Of a stretch of 59,582 bases of DNA, positions 1 to 8,448 are shown in pieces. The notes beneath the pieces were generated by a model. That model had not been told where the DNA came from and did not search any database. It worked only from the letters and a program-made list of their open reading frames with translations. The first letter of the stretch is position 1. Each line of letters starts with the position of its first letter. This DNA is from Ferruginibacter sp. (GTDB taxonomy: Bacteria; Bacteroidota; Bacteroidia; Chitinophagales; Chitinophagaceae). The position numbers and the translations under genes are program-made. The stretch is taken from contig NZ_JACMOO010000137.1 in the NCBI RefSeq assembly GCF_014377975.1, forward strand, positions 1-59,582, in the 5' to 3' direction.

Positions 1-771
1 GAAGGACCTGCAGTTGACAAATCCGGAAACATTTATGCTGTAAATTTCTCTCATGAAGGTACAATTGGCATCATTGCTCCATCTGGTAAACCGTCACTGT
101 TTGTTCAACTTCCGGATAGCAGTATTGGAAATGGAATCAGATTCGACAGCCACGGTAACATGTTAATTGCCGATTACAAGATGCACAATGTGCTTCAGGT
201 GCACATGAAAACTAAAAGTATCAGTGTGTATGCCCATGAAGACAGGATGACGCAACCCAACGATTTAGCAATTGACAGCCAGGACAGAATTTATGCCAGC
301 GATCCGAATTTTAAATTACAAACCGCCCGTGTCTGGAGAATTGATACCAATGGTAAAGTTACTTTACTGGATAGCATGGCTGCAACCGCAAATGGAATAG
401 AAGTAAGCCCTAACGAAAAGAAATTATATGTAGGCGCCGGAAGTGAAGTCTTTTCCTATGATTTATCATCAAACGGAGCAATAAGCAATAAAAAATTATT
501 AATTGAATTTCCTGATTTTGGTACGGATGGCATGCGCTGCGATATAGAAGGAAACTTGTACATCGCACGTTTTGGAAAGGGCACGGTTGCAAAAGTTTCT
601 CCTGCCGGCCAATTGATGAAAGAGATTACATTAACAGGTAAAAGGCCCACCAATGTAGCATTTGGAGGAAAAGATGGATGTACGATTTATGTTACGTTAA
701 TGGATATAGGCAATCTTGAAAGTTTTCGCGTAGACGTTCCCGGCCGGGCCTGGAAGATGAAAAAACTGTGA
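1..771 (+). CDS. SMP-30/gluconolactonase-like beta-propeller protein, 5' truncated
   Basis: The reading frame is open from base 1, so the N-terminus and any signal peptide lie outside the window. The 256 visible residues show repeating propeller-type strands with NGIEVSPNEKKLYVG and GTDGMRCDIEGNLYIA motifs, as in the SMP-30/gluconolactonase/LRE family. Members hydrolyse sugar lactones to aldonic acids using a divalent metal held by Glu, Asn and Asp; the N in NGIEVSP and the D in TDGMRCD fit two of these ligands. It stops 39 bases before a SelA-like PLP enzyme on the same strand and belongs to the catabolic locus extending to about 12777. A lactonase here would follow the PQQ-type sugar dehydrogenase downstream. 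The first methionine in frame is at 160, but homologous sequence precedes it, so that is not the start. Family assignment is firm; the substrate is unknown. Confidence 0.85.
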   Translation, partial: EGPAVDKSGNIYAVNFSHEGTIGIIAPSGKPSLFVQLPDSSIGNGIRFDSHGNMLIADYKMHNVLQVHMKTKSISVYAHEDRMTQPNDLAIDSQDRIYASDPNFKLQTARVWRIDTNGKVTLLDSMAATANGIEVSPNEKKLYVGAGSEVFSYDLSSNGAISNKKLLIEFPDFGTDGMRCDIEGNLYIARFGKGTVAKVSPAGQLMKEITLTGKRPTNVAFGGKDGCTIYVTLMDIGNLESFRVDVPGRAWKMKKL

Positions 772-810
772 TGAAAAAATTCAGGGTATCACTTAGTAAA
801 ATAGATAAAG

Positions 811-2046
811 ATGAAACGCAGAGATCTTATTAAAGGGTTAACACTCCTGCCAATGGGAGGAAGTTTTATAGGGAACATGCTTCCTGGTGAAGCAATGGCA
901 GGCACCGGTTTCAAACACGGAAGCAAGCGCAACTTAGTGAAAGAACTTGGAATCCGCACTTTCATAAATGCTGCGGGCACCTATACAACTATGAGCGCCT
1001 CCCTGATGCATGAGGAAGTAATGGATGCCATAGACCAAAGCGCCAAAGAATTTTGTATGCTGAATGAAGTGCAGGATAAAGTAGGGGAAAGGATTGCTCA
1101 AATGTTACATGCGGACGGAGCCATGGTGACTGCAGGTGCATTTTCTGCTTTAACCCTGGGAATGGCAGGAATACTAACAGGCACAGCCCAGGAAAAGATA
1201 AAAAGACTGCCTCATCGTTTAGAGGAGGCAGGTATTAAATCAGAAGTATTATTGCAGAAGGGCCATTATGATGGCTATGAACAAGCGCTATACAATACAG
1301 GTGTTACTATAATTGCTGTGGAAACAGCAGATGATGTTCACAAGGCTGTTAATGAAAAAACGGCGTCTATGCATTTTTTAAACTGCAACGCACAGGAAGA
1401 AAAAATTATGCATGAAGAATGGCTGCAATTAGCCAAAAAATACCATCTTCCTGCTACCATTGATATTGCCGCAGATGTGCCGCCAGTTTCTAATTTATGG
1501 AAATATAATGACATGGGTTTTAGTTTTGTTGCGCTTTCAGGTGGCAAAGCTATACGTGGACCACAAAGCGCGGGAATACTAATGGGCAAAAAAGAGATTA
1601 TTGCCGGAGCCCGGCTAAATGATTCCCCCAACGGTGTAACCATTGGCCGTGGAATGAAAGTGAATAAAGAAGAAATACTCGGCATGTATGCAGCATTGGA
1701 TAAATACATTAACCAGGATCATGATAAAGAATGGAAAATGTGGGAAGACAATATTGGATTTATCAATGAAGCTGTTAAAAAAGTTAAAGGGGTTACCACA
1801 GAAATAACTGTTCCGCCAATTGCGAATCATACGCCGAAGCTGACTATAAGCTGGGATAAAAATATTATTAAAACAACCCGAAAAAATTTAGGAGACAAAT
1901 TACGTAATGGAGATCCTTCCATAGAATTGATTTCATGGGGAGATCCGGATAATAGTATCAGCCTTACCGTTTTTATGTTAAAGAAAGGAGAGCATAAGAT
2001 TGTTGCAAAAAGAATACAGGAGGAGCTTGCAGCCGCTTCAGCTTAA
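811..2046 (+). CDS. SelA-like PLP-dependent enzyme with Tat-like signal (copy A)
   Basis: This 411-residue protein belongs to the SelA-related, aspartate-aminotransferase-fold PLP enzymes that include D-glucosaminate-6-phosphate ammonia-lyase (DgaE) and the partners of EF_0837-type amidohydrolases. Lys246 in SGGKAIRGPQSAG is the expected Schiff-base lysine, and IDIAADVPP just before it fits the PLP-ring-binding Asp region. The N-terminus MKRRDLIKGLTLLP, followed by a hydrophobic stretch and AMA, resembles a twin-arginine signal, which suggests export of the folded holoenzyme to the periplasm. It is followed after 58 bases by an amidohydrolase gene, the usual partner, but that copy is broken. 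A full-length paralogue lies at 7181-8407. I infer an ammonia-lyase (alpha,beta-elimination) on an amino sugar acid; a racemase, aldolase or other SelA-like reaction cannot be excluded from sequence. Confidence 0.85.
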   Translation: MKRRDLIKGLTLLPMGGSFIGNMLPGEAMAGTGFKHGSKRNLVKELGIRTFINAAGTYTTMSASLMHEEVMDAIDQSAKEFCMLNEVQDKVGERIAQMLHADGAMVTAGAFSALTLGMAGILTGTAQEKIKRLPHRLEEAGIKSEVLLQKGHYDGYEQALYNTGVTIIAVETADDVHKAVNEKTASMHFLNCNAQEEKIMHEEWLQLAKKYHLPATIDIAADVPPVSNLWKYNDMGFSFVALSGGKAIRGPQSAGILMGKKEIIAGARLNDSPNGVTIGRGMKVNKEEILGMYAALDKYINQDHDKEWKMWEDNIGFINEAVKKVKGVTTEITVPPIANHTPKLTISWDKNIIKTTRKNLGDKLRNGDPSIELISWGDPDNSISLTVFMLKKGEHKIVAKRIQEELAAASA

Positions 2047-2104
2047 ATAGCCTGAATTTATTTCGAACAATTCCTTTTTATCAAAAAAAAATCAACAGCT
2101 GCTA

Positions 2105-3364
2105 ATGGTAAAATTATACTTTTTATTTTTCTCATTTTTATTTACGGGAGGCTATATCGTCAATGCTCAATGGTATAATATTGTTATTAAGGGGGGCCAT
2201 GTAATAGATCCCAAAAATAACATCAACCGTGTAATGGATATTGCCATTAATGATGGGAAAATTGCTTTGGTTGCGGCAAACATAAATGCCAAAGATGCAA
2301 AACAGGTAGTTAATGCCAAAGGCTTATATGTTACTCCAGGTCTTATTGATATTCATACACATAATTTTTCCGGTAATCATTCCGACCAATATTTAATGGA
2401 TGCTCCAGGCGCATTGTCTCCGGATGGTTTTACTTTTCGGGTGGGCGTTACTACGGTAGTTGATGCAGGAAGTTCGGGGTGGCGCAATTTTCCACTTTTT
2501 AAAGCGCAAACAATCGACAGGTCATAAACAAGGGTACTCGCTTTTCTGAATATTGTGGGATCAGGCATGTGTGGCGGCGCTTATGAGCAAAATGTAGAAG
2601 ATATGGACCCCAGCATGGCTGCTTACGTTGCCAATGAGTACAAAGAATATATAGTTGGGTTTAAAGTAGCACATTTTGAGCCAGCTCAATGGACAACGGT
2701 GGATAGCACAGTGAAAGCAGGAGAATTAACCAGCAAACCTGTAATGATTGATTTTGGTGGTGATGAAAGTCACACGCCATTATCTATTGAAGAATTATTT
2801 TTTAAACACTTGCGTCCCGGCGATATTTATACCCACGCATTTGCAGAGCTTAAAAGAAGAGATCCTATCGTGGATATTACTACCAGAAAGCTAAAACCGT
2901 TTGTTATAGACGCACAGAAAAAAGGGATTGTTTTTGATGTGGGTTTTGGTGGTGCAAGTTTTGATTTCAGGTAGGCAATACCTGCACTTAAAAGTGGCTT
3001 TTATCCAAATTCTATCAGCACCGACCTTCATACAGGAAGTATGAATGCGGCCATGAAAAGTATGTTAAATATTATGTCAATTTTTTTGGCGCTGGGCATG
3101 GACCTGCAAAGTGTAATTACAGCCAGCACCTGGCATCCTGCTGTGGAAATAAAATACGAAGAGTTGGGGAATCTGTCAATTGGATCAGTGGCTGATATAG
3201 CAGTGCTAAATCTTAGAGAAGGCAAGTTTGGTTTTTGGGATAGAAATGGCTTTAAGGTGAAAGGTAAACAAAGGCTTGAATGCGAAATGACCATTCGGGC
3301 CGGCAACATCGTGTATGATTTAAATGGAATCGCTGATCCGGAAGTAATTAAAAGTACTCAATAA
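2105..3364 (+). pseudogene. Amidohydrolase/deacetylase with two in-frame stops (copy A)
   Basis: One continuous reading frame of 420 codons aligns with the amidohydrolase part of the protein at 8449-10251 but contains TAA at 2525-2527 and TAG at 2972-2974. In the intact paralogue both positions are glutamine (VSQTRV and YSQAIP), so each stop needs only one C-to-T change. No frameshift is seen. The metal-site motifs remain: DIHTH, the presumed carbamylated lysine in VGFKVAH, THAF and STDLH. A signal peptide (MVKLYFLFFSFLF) is present. The family hydrolyses N-acyl amino acids, cyclic amides or N-acetyl amino sugar acids and typically sits beside a SelA-like PLP enzyme, as here. It lacks the C-terminal YhcH domain of copy B. 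It could be a recent pseudogene or a sequence error; recoding is unlikely because neighbouring genes end in TAA and TAG. Confidence 0.85.
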
Positions 3365-3427
3365 TATTAAACCGGTTAATCACGGGTGCATTCAACATTT
3401 GGTGGGTATTGGCTGTGGCAACAACAA

Positions 3428-3451
3428 GTGGTTGGTAGAGATACCAATCAC
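3428..3451. repeat. 10-bp hairpin, part of a repeat shared with 10381-10400
   Basis: GTGGTTGGTA and TACCAATCAC form a 10-bp stem with one G-T pair around a GAGA loop. The 20-mer at 3426-3445 matches the reverse complement of 10381-10400 at 17 of 20 positions. No T-run follows, so it is not a classical terminator. It sits in the 181-base gap between the broken amidohydrolase and the sugar dehydrogenase. Confidence 0.5.
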
Positions 3452-3545
3452 GGTTTAAAGTTAATCACTATGATGTTCCTCCCAAACGAAATTAGCAGAG
3501 GTCATTCGTAATGCATCCTTAATTACAAAAAAATAAACTCATTTT

Positions 3546-5276
3546 ATGAGATTAGTTGTCTTAAGATTTCTTTTTGCATTCTTACTCATCATAAATCTTA
3601 CGCAATGTAAAAGGCATGGTCTTCCCCTGGGTGATGCAGATAATGGAGGTCTTGTTTTGCCTGTAGGGTTTGAGGCCGTAGTTGTTGTGGATAGCCTTAA
3701 AGGTGCGGTAAGGCATCTTGCTGTAAATTCTAACGGAGATATTTACGTTAAATTAAGATTTCCTTCGGCTGAAGGAGGCAACGCTGCTTTAAGAGATGAT
3801 GACGGCGATGGTAAGGCAGACATTGTTAAATTTTTTGATGAATACCAGGATAAAAGCAGTTATGGAACCGCCATGCGGATTCACAATGGGTATCTTTATT
3901 TCAGTTCTGTTACCAGGATATTCAGGCAGAAGTTAACTCCCGGCGATTTGATACCCGACAGTAAAATAGAATTGATGCTGACAGACACGCAACCTCCACG
4001 CCAGCACGATGCTAAACCAATAGCGTTTGATGATAAAGGAAATATGTATGTTCCATTTGGCGCCCCATCTGATTGCTGCCAGGTTGAAGACAGGACACCC
4101 TTTTCACCTGGTATGGACTCCTGTCCTATTCTAACGGTAAGGGGAGGAATCTGGCGATTTGATGCAAACAAACCAGGACAATTTCAAAAAGATGGTTATA
4201 AGTTTGCAACAGGATTAAGAAGTGTAGTAGCCCTTGAATGGAACAATAAAACCCATAATTTATACACCGTATGTCACGGACGGGACTACCTGCATGCTAC
4301 CTGGCCCAAATATTTTTCTGAGTGGGAAGGTGCTGTGCTTCCATCCGAAGAATTTCTGGTATTAAAAGATAAAGCTGATGCAGGCTGGCCTTATTATTAT
4401 TATGATCAGATAAAGGGTAAATTATTACTTAGTCCTGAATATGGTGGAGATGGAAAAATAGCAGGAAAAGCCGCTGAATATACACAACCACTTATAGGTT
4501 TCCCTGGCCATTTTGCACCAAATGATTTATTGTTTTATACAGGTAACCAATTTCCTGAACACTATAAAGATGGCGCTTTCATTGCTTTTCACGGATCTAC
4601 CAGCAGTGCACCCTATCCCCAATCTGGCTATTTTATTTGTTTCGTTCCATTTAAAAATGGCGCACTTTCAGGGCCCTGGGAAGTTTTTGCAAATGGTTTT
4701 GCCGGCGTTGATACTGTTGTTAATACCAGTGATGCCAGATACCGGCCAATGGGTTTAGCAATGGGACCTGATGGTTCGTTATACATTTCCGATTCAGAGA
4801 AAGGAAAAATTTGGCGGGTAATGTATAAAGGAGATAGTACCATTAAATTTGGACAGGCGCAATTATCCAAAATGGCTAAAATAAAACAGCGGGCATCTAA
4901 TATAAAATTGCCCGATATTGTTGCAGATAACCTGGACAGAGGAACTGTAAACAACGCAGGAAAGTTATACAATACCTATTGCGGCGTTTGCCACCAAAGG
5001 GATGGGATGGGCAACGATCGTTTTCCCCCTTTAAGTGGTTCTGAATGGGTTATAGGTGATAAAATGGTTCCCATAAATATTGTTCTAAATGGTCTGGAAG
5101 GGGAAGTGTATGTTAAAGGAAAAGCGTATAATAATAAAATGCCACGCCTTCACCTTTTGCCAGACGAAAATATAGCGCAGATTTTAACTTATGTCAGGCA
5201 AAATTTTAATAATAAAGCGGATACGGTTACAGTGGAAGATGTAGTAAAAGCAAGGATGGCGTTGGGTAAAAAGTAA
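3546..5276 (+). CDS. PQQ-type sugar dehydrogenase-like lipoprotein fused to cytochrome c
   Basis: This 576-residue protein starts with a lipoprotein signal (lipobox LTQC at about residues 19-22). A beta-propeller of the soluble glucose/sorbosone dehydrogenase type follows (about 40-440), with FATGLRSVVALEW, GYKFATG and DAGWPYYYYDQ resembling PQQ-dependent sugar dehydrogenases. The C-terminal 110 residues are a class I cytochrome c with CGVCH (Cys479, Cys482, His483) and a candidate axial Met in NNKMPRL. The expected reaction is oxidation of an aldose C1 to a lactone, with electrons passed to the attached heme and then the respiratory chain at the periplasmic or outer-membrane face. The CBM9-like gene follows after 13 bases, so the two are probably co-transcribed. 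In this locus it would supply lactone to the gluconolactonase-like protein. Substrate is not predictable. Confidence 0.85.
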   Translation: MRLVVLRFLFAFLLIINLTQCKRHGLPLGDADNGGLVLPVGFEAVVVVDSLKGAVRHLAVNSNGDIYVKLRFPSAEGGNAALRDDDGDGKADIVKFFDEYQDKSSYGTAMRIHNGYLYFSSVTRIFRQKLTPGDLIPDSKIELMLTDTQPPRQHDAKPIAFDDKGNMYVPFGAPSDCCQVEDRTPFSPGMDSCPILTVRGGIWRFDANKPGQFQKDGYKFATGLRSVVALEWNNKTHNLYTVCHGRDYLHATWPKYFSEWEGAVLPSEEFLVLKDKADAGWPYYYYDQIKGKLLLSPEYGGDGKIAGKAAEYTQPLIGFPGHFAPNDLLFYTGNQFPEHYKDGAFIAFHGSTSSAPYPQSGYFICFVPFKNGALSGPWEVFANGFAGVDTVVNTSDARYRPMGLAMGPDGSLYISDSEKGKIWRVMYKGDSTIKFGQAQLSKMAKIKQRASNIKLPDIVADNLDRGTVNNAGKLYNTYCGVCHQRDGMGNDRFPPLSGSEWVIGDKMVPINIVLNGLEGEVYVKGKAYNNKMPRLHLLPDENIAQILTYVRQNFNNKADTVTVEDVVKARMALGKK

Positions 5277-5289
5277 ACAAGAATTTAAA

Positions 5290-6423
5290 ATGAGAAAAAT
5301 AAAAAGTTTATCTGTTGCAGGTATTGCAATGGCTCTGTTATTTTATGGAGCAGCAAATGCCCAGGACAGCAATACCAGTTATAACAGGCTATTGCAAATT
5401 CCTTTGCAGTACACGGTATTGAGAACAACAGAAAAAATGATCATAGATGGAAAAGAGGATGAAAAGGATTGGAGCAAAGCATCCTGGACACCGAAGTTTA
5501 CAGATATTGAAACGGGAAGCCAAATTGATTCAATACAGGAGGCAAGGTGTAAAATGCTGTGGGATGATGATTTTTTATATTTATTTGTAAAATTTAAAGA
5601 GCGTGATTTATGGGCTTCCATACATACTCATGATGCACAGGTTTTTCAGGATAATGCATTCGAAATGTTTATTTCTCCCGGTGGAGAAACGTATAATTAT
5701 TTTGAATTTCAGATAAATGCTTATGGCACTGTCTGGGATTTATTTATGCCTAAGCCATATCGTAATGGAGGAATAGGGTTAACCAGTTGGGATATAAAAG
5801 GATTACAAAAAGCTGTTTATTTAGATGGCACTCTAAATAATCCCAATGATACGGATAGAAGCTGGAGCATTGAATTGGCGGTGCCTTTAAGCTCGGTTAG
5901 CATGAATGGCAGCCACAATCCTTCCATTGGAACTATATGGCGTATGAATTTCTCCAAGGTGCAATGGAAGCTGGATACAGTAAACGGAGCCTATGTGAGG
6001 CAAAAAGATAAGGTGACCGGTAAATTATTTCAGGAACATTATTCTGTATGGTCGCCACAAGGAATTATTAATTTACATTATCCGGAAAGATGGGGCTACG
6101 TTCTTTTTTCTGATACATTATCAACCAACAGTTTTCTTACTCCCCAGACTGAAAAATTGAAATTACTTCTCTGGAAATATTATTACATGCAACAGGAATT
6201 TAAAAGTATAAATGGAAAATATGCTGCTACATTAAAACAATTGGATATCATTAATAGAGGCGAAAATGGGTTAACAGCAAAGGACTCCGACATACAAATG
6301 CATGCGGATGAAAAACAGTTTTGGATACAGGTATTTTTGCCTTCATCAAATGAATATATGAGTGTTGACAATGGAGGAGAAATTCATGTCGAAAGTTCCG
6401 GTCAATTAAAAATAACTAATTAA
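5290..6423 (+). CDS. Exported CBM9-like carbohydrate-binding protein
   Basis: The 377-residue product has a Sec signal peptide (MRKIKSLSVAGIAMALLFYG, cleavage near ANAQ). Residues about 45-270 resemble the carbohydrate-binding family 9-like domain found in many Bacteroidota secreted proteins: IDGKEDEKDWSKASW at the start, then WDDDFLYLFVKF and DNAFEMFISPGG, which follow the usual strand order. The C-terminal 100 residues are less typical. No catalytic residues are evident. It begins 13 bases after the sugar dehydrogenase and probably helps to bind or present the glycan substrate. The annotation rests on domain pattern only; sugar specificity cannot be read. Confidence 0.75.
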   Translation: MRKIKSLSVAGIAMALLFYGAANAQDSNTSYNRLLQIPLQYTVLRTTEKMIIDGKEDEKDWSKASWTPKFTDIETGSQIDSIQEARCKMLWDDDFLYLFVKFKERDLWASIHTHDAQVFQDNAFEMFISPGGETYNYFEFQINAYGTVWDLFMPKPYRNGGIGLTSWDIKGLQKAVYLDGTLNNPNDTDRSWSIELAVPLSSVSMNGSHNPSIGTIWRMNFSKVQWKLDTVNGAYVRQKDKVTGKLFQEHYSVWSPQGIINLHYPERWGYVLFSDTLSTNSFLTPQTEKLKLLLWKYYYMQQEFKSINGKYAATLKQLDIINRGENGLTAKDSDIQMHADEKQFWIQVFLPSSNEYMSVDNGGEIHVESSGQLKITN

Positions 6424-6492
6424 AAAAACAGGTATCTTGACATAATATTCTTTGAATAGAATGTTTTGAGGAATGGAGATAATTTCATGGCC

Positions 6493-6521
6493 CTATGTTT
6501 TAAATGCGAGTTAAAACATAG
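6493..6521. repeat. Perfect 11-bp hairpin between CBM9-like gene and ridA-like gene
   Basis: CTATGTTTTAA and TTAAAACATAG are exact reverse complements around the 7-base loop ATGCGAG. There is no downstream T-run, so it is more likely an mRNA processing or stability hairpin, or an operator palindrome, than an intrinsic terminator. It lies in a 227-base gap inside the co-directional catabolic locus. Confidence 0.55.
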
Positions 6522-6650
6522 TAAGAACTTTTGATGTGATTGCACCCAAATTGGCTTCAATATTTAAAACAACCCGTTGTGATGTGGTTTCAGGAATTAA
6601 AATAATCATCTGCATCTGATAAATATTTATAAACCATTTAAAACAAAATT

Positions 6651-7115
6651 ATGCAAACAGAAAGAAGATCAGCCATTAAAAAATTATTAGCGTCTGTAAC
6701 TGCCATTGCAGGATTGGGATTGGCAGCCAAGGCAACAGCTATTACCGGAAACGACAAAGTAGCTGGAAGTATAACTACTTCTCAGGATGTGCCCTTGTTC
6801 TCGGGTCATACTATACACAATGGGGTAGTGTACATTGCAGGAAAAGGCGCCCACGTGGCACCGTTTGAAATTAAAGCACATACAGAAATAGTATTACAGG
6901 AATTGGAAAAAGAATTAATTAAGGCAGGGTCATCAATGGAAAAAGTTTTAAAAGTAGGTGTATTTTTAAATGACATAGCTGATTACCAGGGAATGAATGA
7001 AGTGTATAAAGGCCGTTTTGGGAAAAATCCACCTGTTCGCACTACAGTAGCGGTAGCAAAAGGCGGTGTGCCTGGCGACTCACTGGTTGAAATGGATTGT
7101 ATAGCTTATTTGTAA
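6651..7115 (+). CDS. RidA-family enamine/imine deaminase with Tat-like signal
   Basis: This 154-residue protein has an N-terminal extension with ERRSAIKKLLA and a hydrophobic stretch ending AKATA, resembling a twin-arginine signal. The remaining 125 residues have normal RidA length. Conserved features are GVVYIAGKGA, the Arg in PVRTTVAVA (Arg130, equivalent to the RidA carboxylate-binding arginine) and the closing VEMDCIAYL. RidA proteins hydrolyse reactive enamines and imines released by PLP-dependent dehydratases and ammonia-lyases. It sits 65 bases upstream of a SelA-like PLP enzyme with the same type of signal, which supports a role in the same compartment: finishing deamination of that enzyme's product. 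Cytosolic RidA is the rule, so an exported form is notable. Family is secure; partner is inferred. Confidence 0.88.
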   Translation: MQTERRSAIKKLLASVTAIAGLGLAAKATAITGNDKVAGSITTSQDVPLFSGHTIHNGVVYIAGKGAHVAPFEIKAHTEIVLQELEKELIKAGSSMEKVLKVGVFLNDIADYQGMNEVYKGRFGKNPPVRTTVAVAKGGVPGDSLVEMDCIAYL

Positions 7116-7180
7116 TATCAACAGAAACCAACTCAAAGAAATACATTCAATAAAAAATGAGGGCCTGATAAATCTATAAC

Positions 7181-8407
7181 ATGAAAAGAAGAGATATTAT
7201 TAAAGGGTTAAGTTTATTGCCGCTTTCCGGCGGAATAATCGGAGGAATATTTACTTCCAAAACAGTATTTTCGGAGTCAAAACAAAAGCGCGACAGGCGG
7301 GATTTGTTTGAAGAATTAGGGGTAACCAAGGTAATCAATGCAGGCGTAACGATGACTTTTTTATCCGGTTCGCTGATGATGCCGGAAGTATTGGATGCCA
7401 TTAATTCAACAAGCCATGATTTTGCCAATATGTTTGACCTGCAGGATAAAGTGGGGGCAAAGATAGCAGAGATGTTACAGTGCGAAGATGCGATGGTAAC
7501 ATCAGGTGCAGCCTGTGCAATGGTGTTGGGAACCGCAGCAGCCATCACCGGCAAAGACCCCGAGAAGATAAAGCTAATTCCAAATCTTCCAGGACCCAGG
7601 CCTGAAGTGATTATGCTGAAAAGTCACCGGTACCTGTTTGACCAGGCTATTACCACAACAGGAGCAACCATTATAGAAGTGGCAGGGCCCGATGAGATGG
7701 ATAAAGCTTTTAACAGTAATACCGTACTTGCTCTTTTTTATAATGCAGCCGGAAGTTCAAGCGTTTCGCATGAAGAATTTATAGCACTGTGCAAAAAGCA
7801 TAACATACCTTCTTTTATAGATGCAGCGGCAGATGTACCCCCGGTTGAAAATTTATTTAAGTATCAGAAAATGGGTTTTGACCTCGTTACTTTTTCCGGT
7901 GGCAAAATGATCCGTGGCCCTCAAAGCGCCGGATTATTATTTGGCAGAAAGGATCTGATAGAAGCTGCCAAACTCAATCACAGTCCGCACGAAGCACCCA
8001 TAGGCAGACCTATGAAAGTAAATAAAGAAGAAATGTTTGGTATGTACGCCGCATTAAAATCATATCTCGAACGTAACCATCAGCAAGAATGGGATGGTTG
8101 GCTTGAACGTATTGAAAAAATAAAGAAAAAGGTAACACAGGTGGAAAGTGTGCAAGGAGAAACGTATATAAATCCCGGTCCTGCAAATGCTTTTCCTACC
8201 CTTTATGTAACATGGGATCAGGAAATTGTGAAGATGACAGCAAATGATGCGCAAGCTGCGCTTCAAAAAGGCACACCATCTATTGTAACCAATGTGACCA
8301 CCAAAGATGGAAGCAAGGTGTTAAGCGTTGGGGTAGTTTTATTAAGACCAGATCAGATAGACATTGTAGCCCGGCGCGTAAGGGAAGTTTTAAAACACGC
8401 CATTTAA
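7181..8407 (+). CDS. SelA-like PLP-dependent enzyme with Tat-like signal (copy B)
   Basis: The 408-residue product is a paralogue of the protein at 811-2046 over its full length. The signal MKRRDIIKGLSLLP is almost the same as in copy A. The presumed PLP lysine is Lys242 in SGGKMIRGPQSAG, preceded by IDAAADVPPVENLFKYQ. The stretch MKVNKEEMFGMYAAL is shared with copy A. It is followed after 41 bases by an intact amidohydrolase-YhcH fusion, so this is the complete PLP/amidohydrolase pair of the locus. The related DgaE protein eliminates ammonia from D-glucosaminate 6-phosphate; a periplasmic version would probably act on the unphosphorylated amino sugar acid. Regulation is not visible; the ridA-like gene upstream is probably in the same transcript. 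Confidence 0.86.
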   Translation: MKRRDIIKGLSLLPLSGGIIGGIFTSKTVFSESKQKRDRRDLFEELGVTKVINAGVTMTFLSGSLMMPEVLDAINSTSHDFANMFDLQDKVGAKIAEMLQCEDAMVTSGAACAMVLGTAAAITGKDPEKIKLIPNLPGPRPEVIMLKSHRYLFDQAITTTGATIIEVAGPDEMDKAFNSNTVLALFYNAAGSSSVSHEEFIALCKKHNIPSFIDAAADVPPVENLFKYQKMGFDLVTFSGGKMIRGPQSAGLLFGRKDLIEAAKLNHSPHEAPIGRPMKVNKEEMFGMYAALKSYLERNHQQEWDGWLERIEKIKKKVTQVESVQGETYINPGPANAFPTLYVTWDQEIVKMTANDAQAALQKGTPSIVTNVTTKDGSKVLSVGVVLLRPDQIDIVARRVREVLKHAI

Positions 8408-8448
8408 TTTTTTTTGCAGTAAACCCTAATTATAAAACAAAAAAATCA

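Noticed and set aside
2525..2974. Reassigned stop codons (TAA and TAG read as glutamine)
   Set aside because: Both in-frame stops replace Gln, but intact genes nearby end in TAA (for example 2046, 10251) and TAG (cvfB, 30709), so genome-wide recoding is not credible. A pseudogene or base error explains it.
3365..3545. Continuation of the amidohydrolase into a YhcH domain, as in copy B
   Set aside because: After the TAA at 3362-3364 I find no frame resembling the YhcH domain; the gap is 181 bases, too short to hold it.
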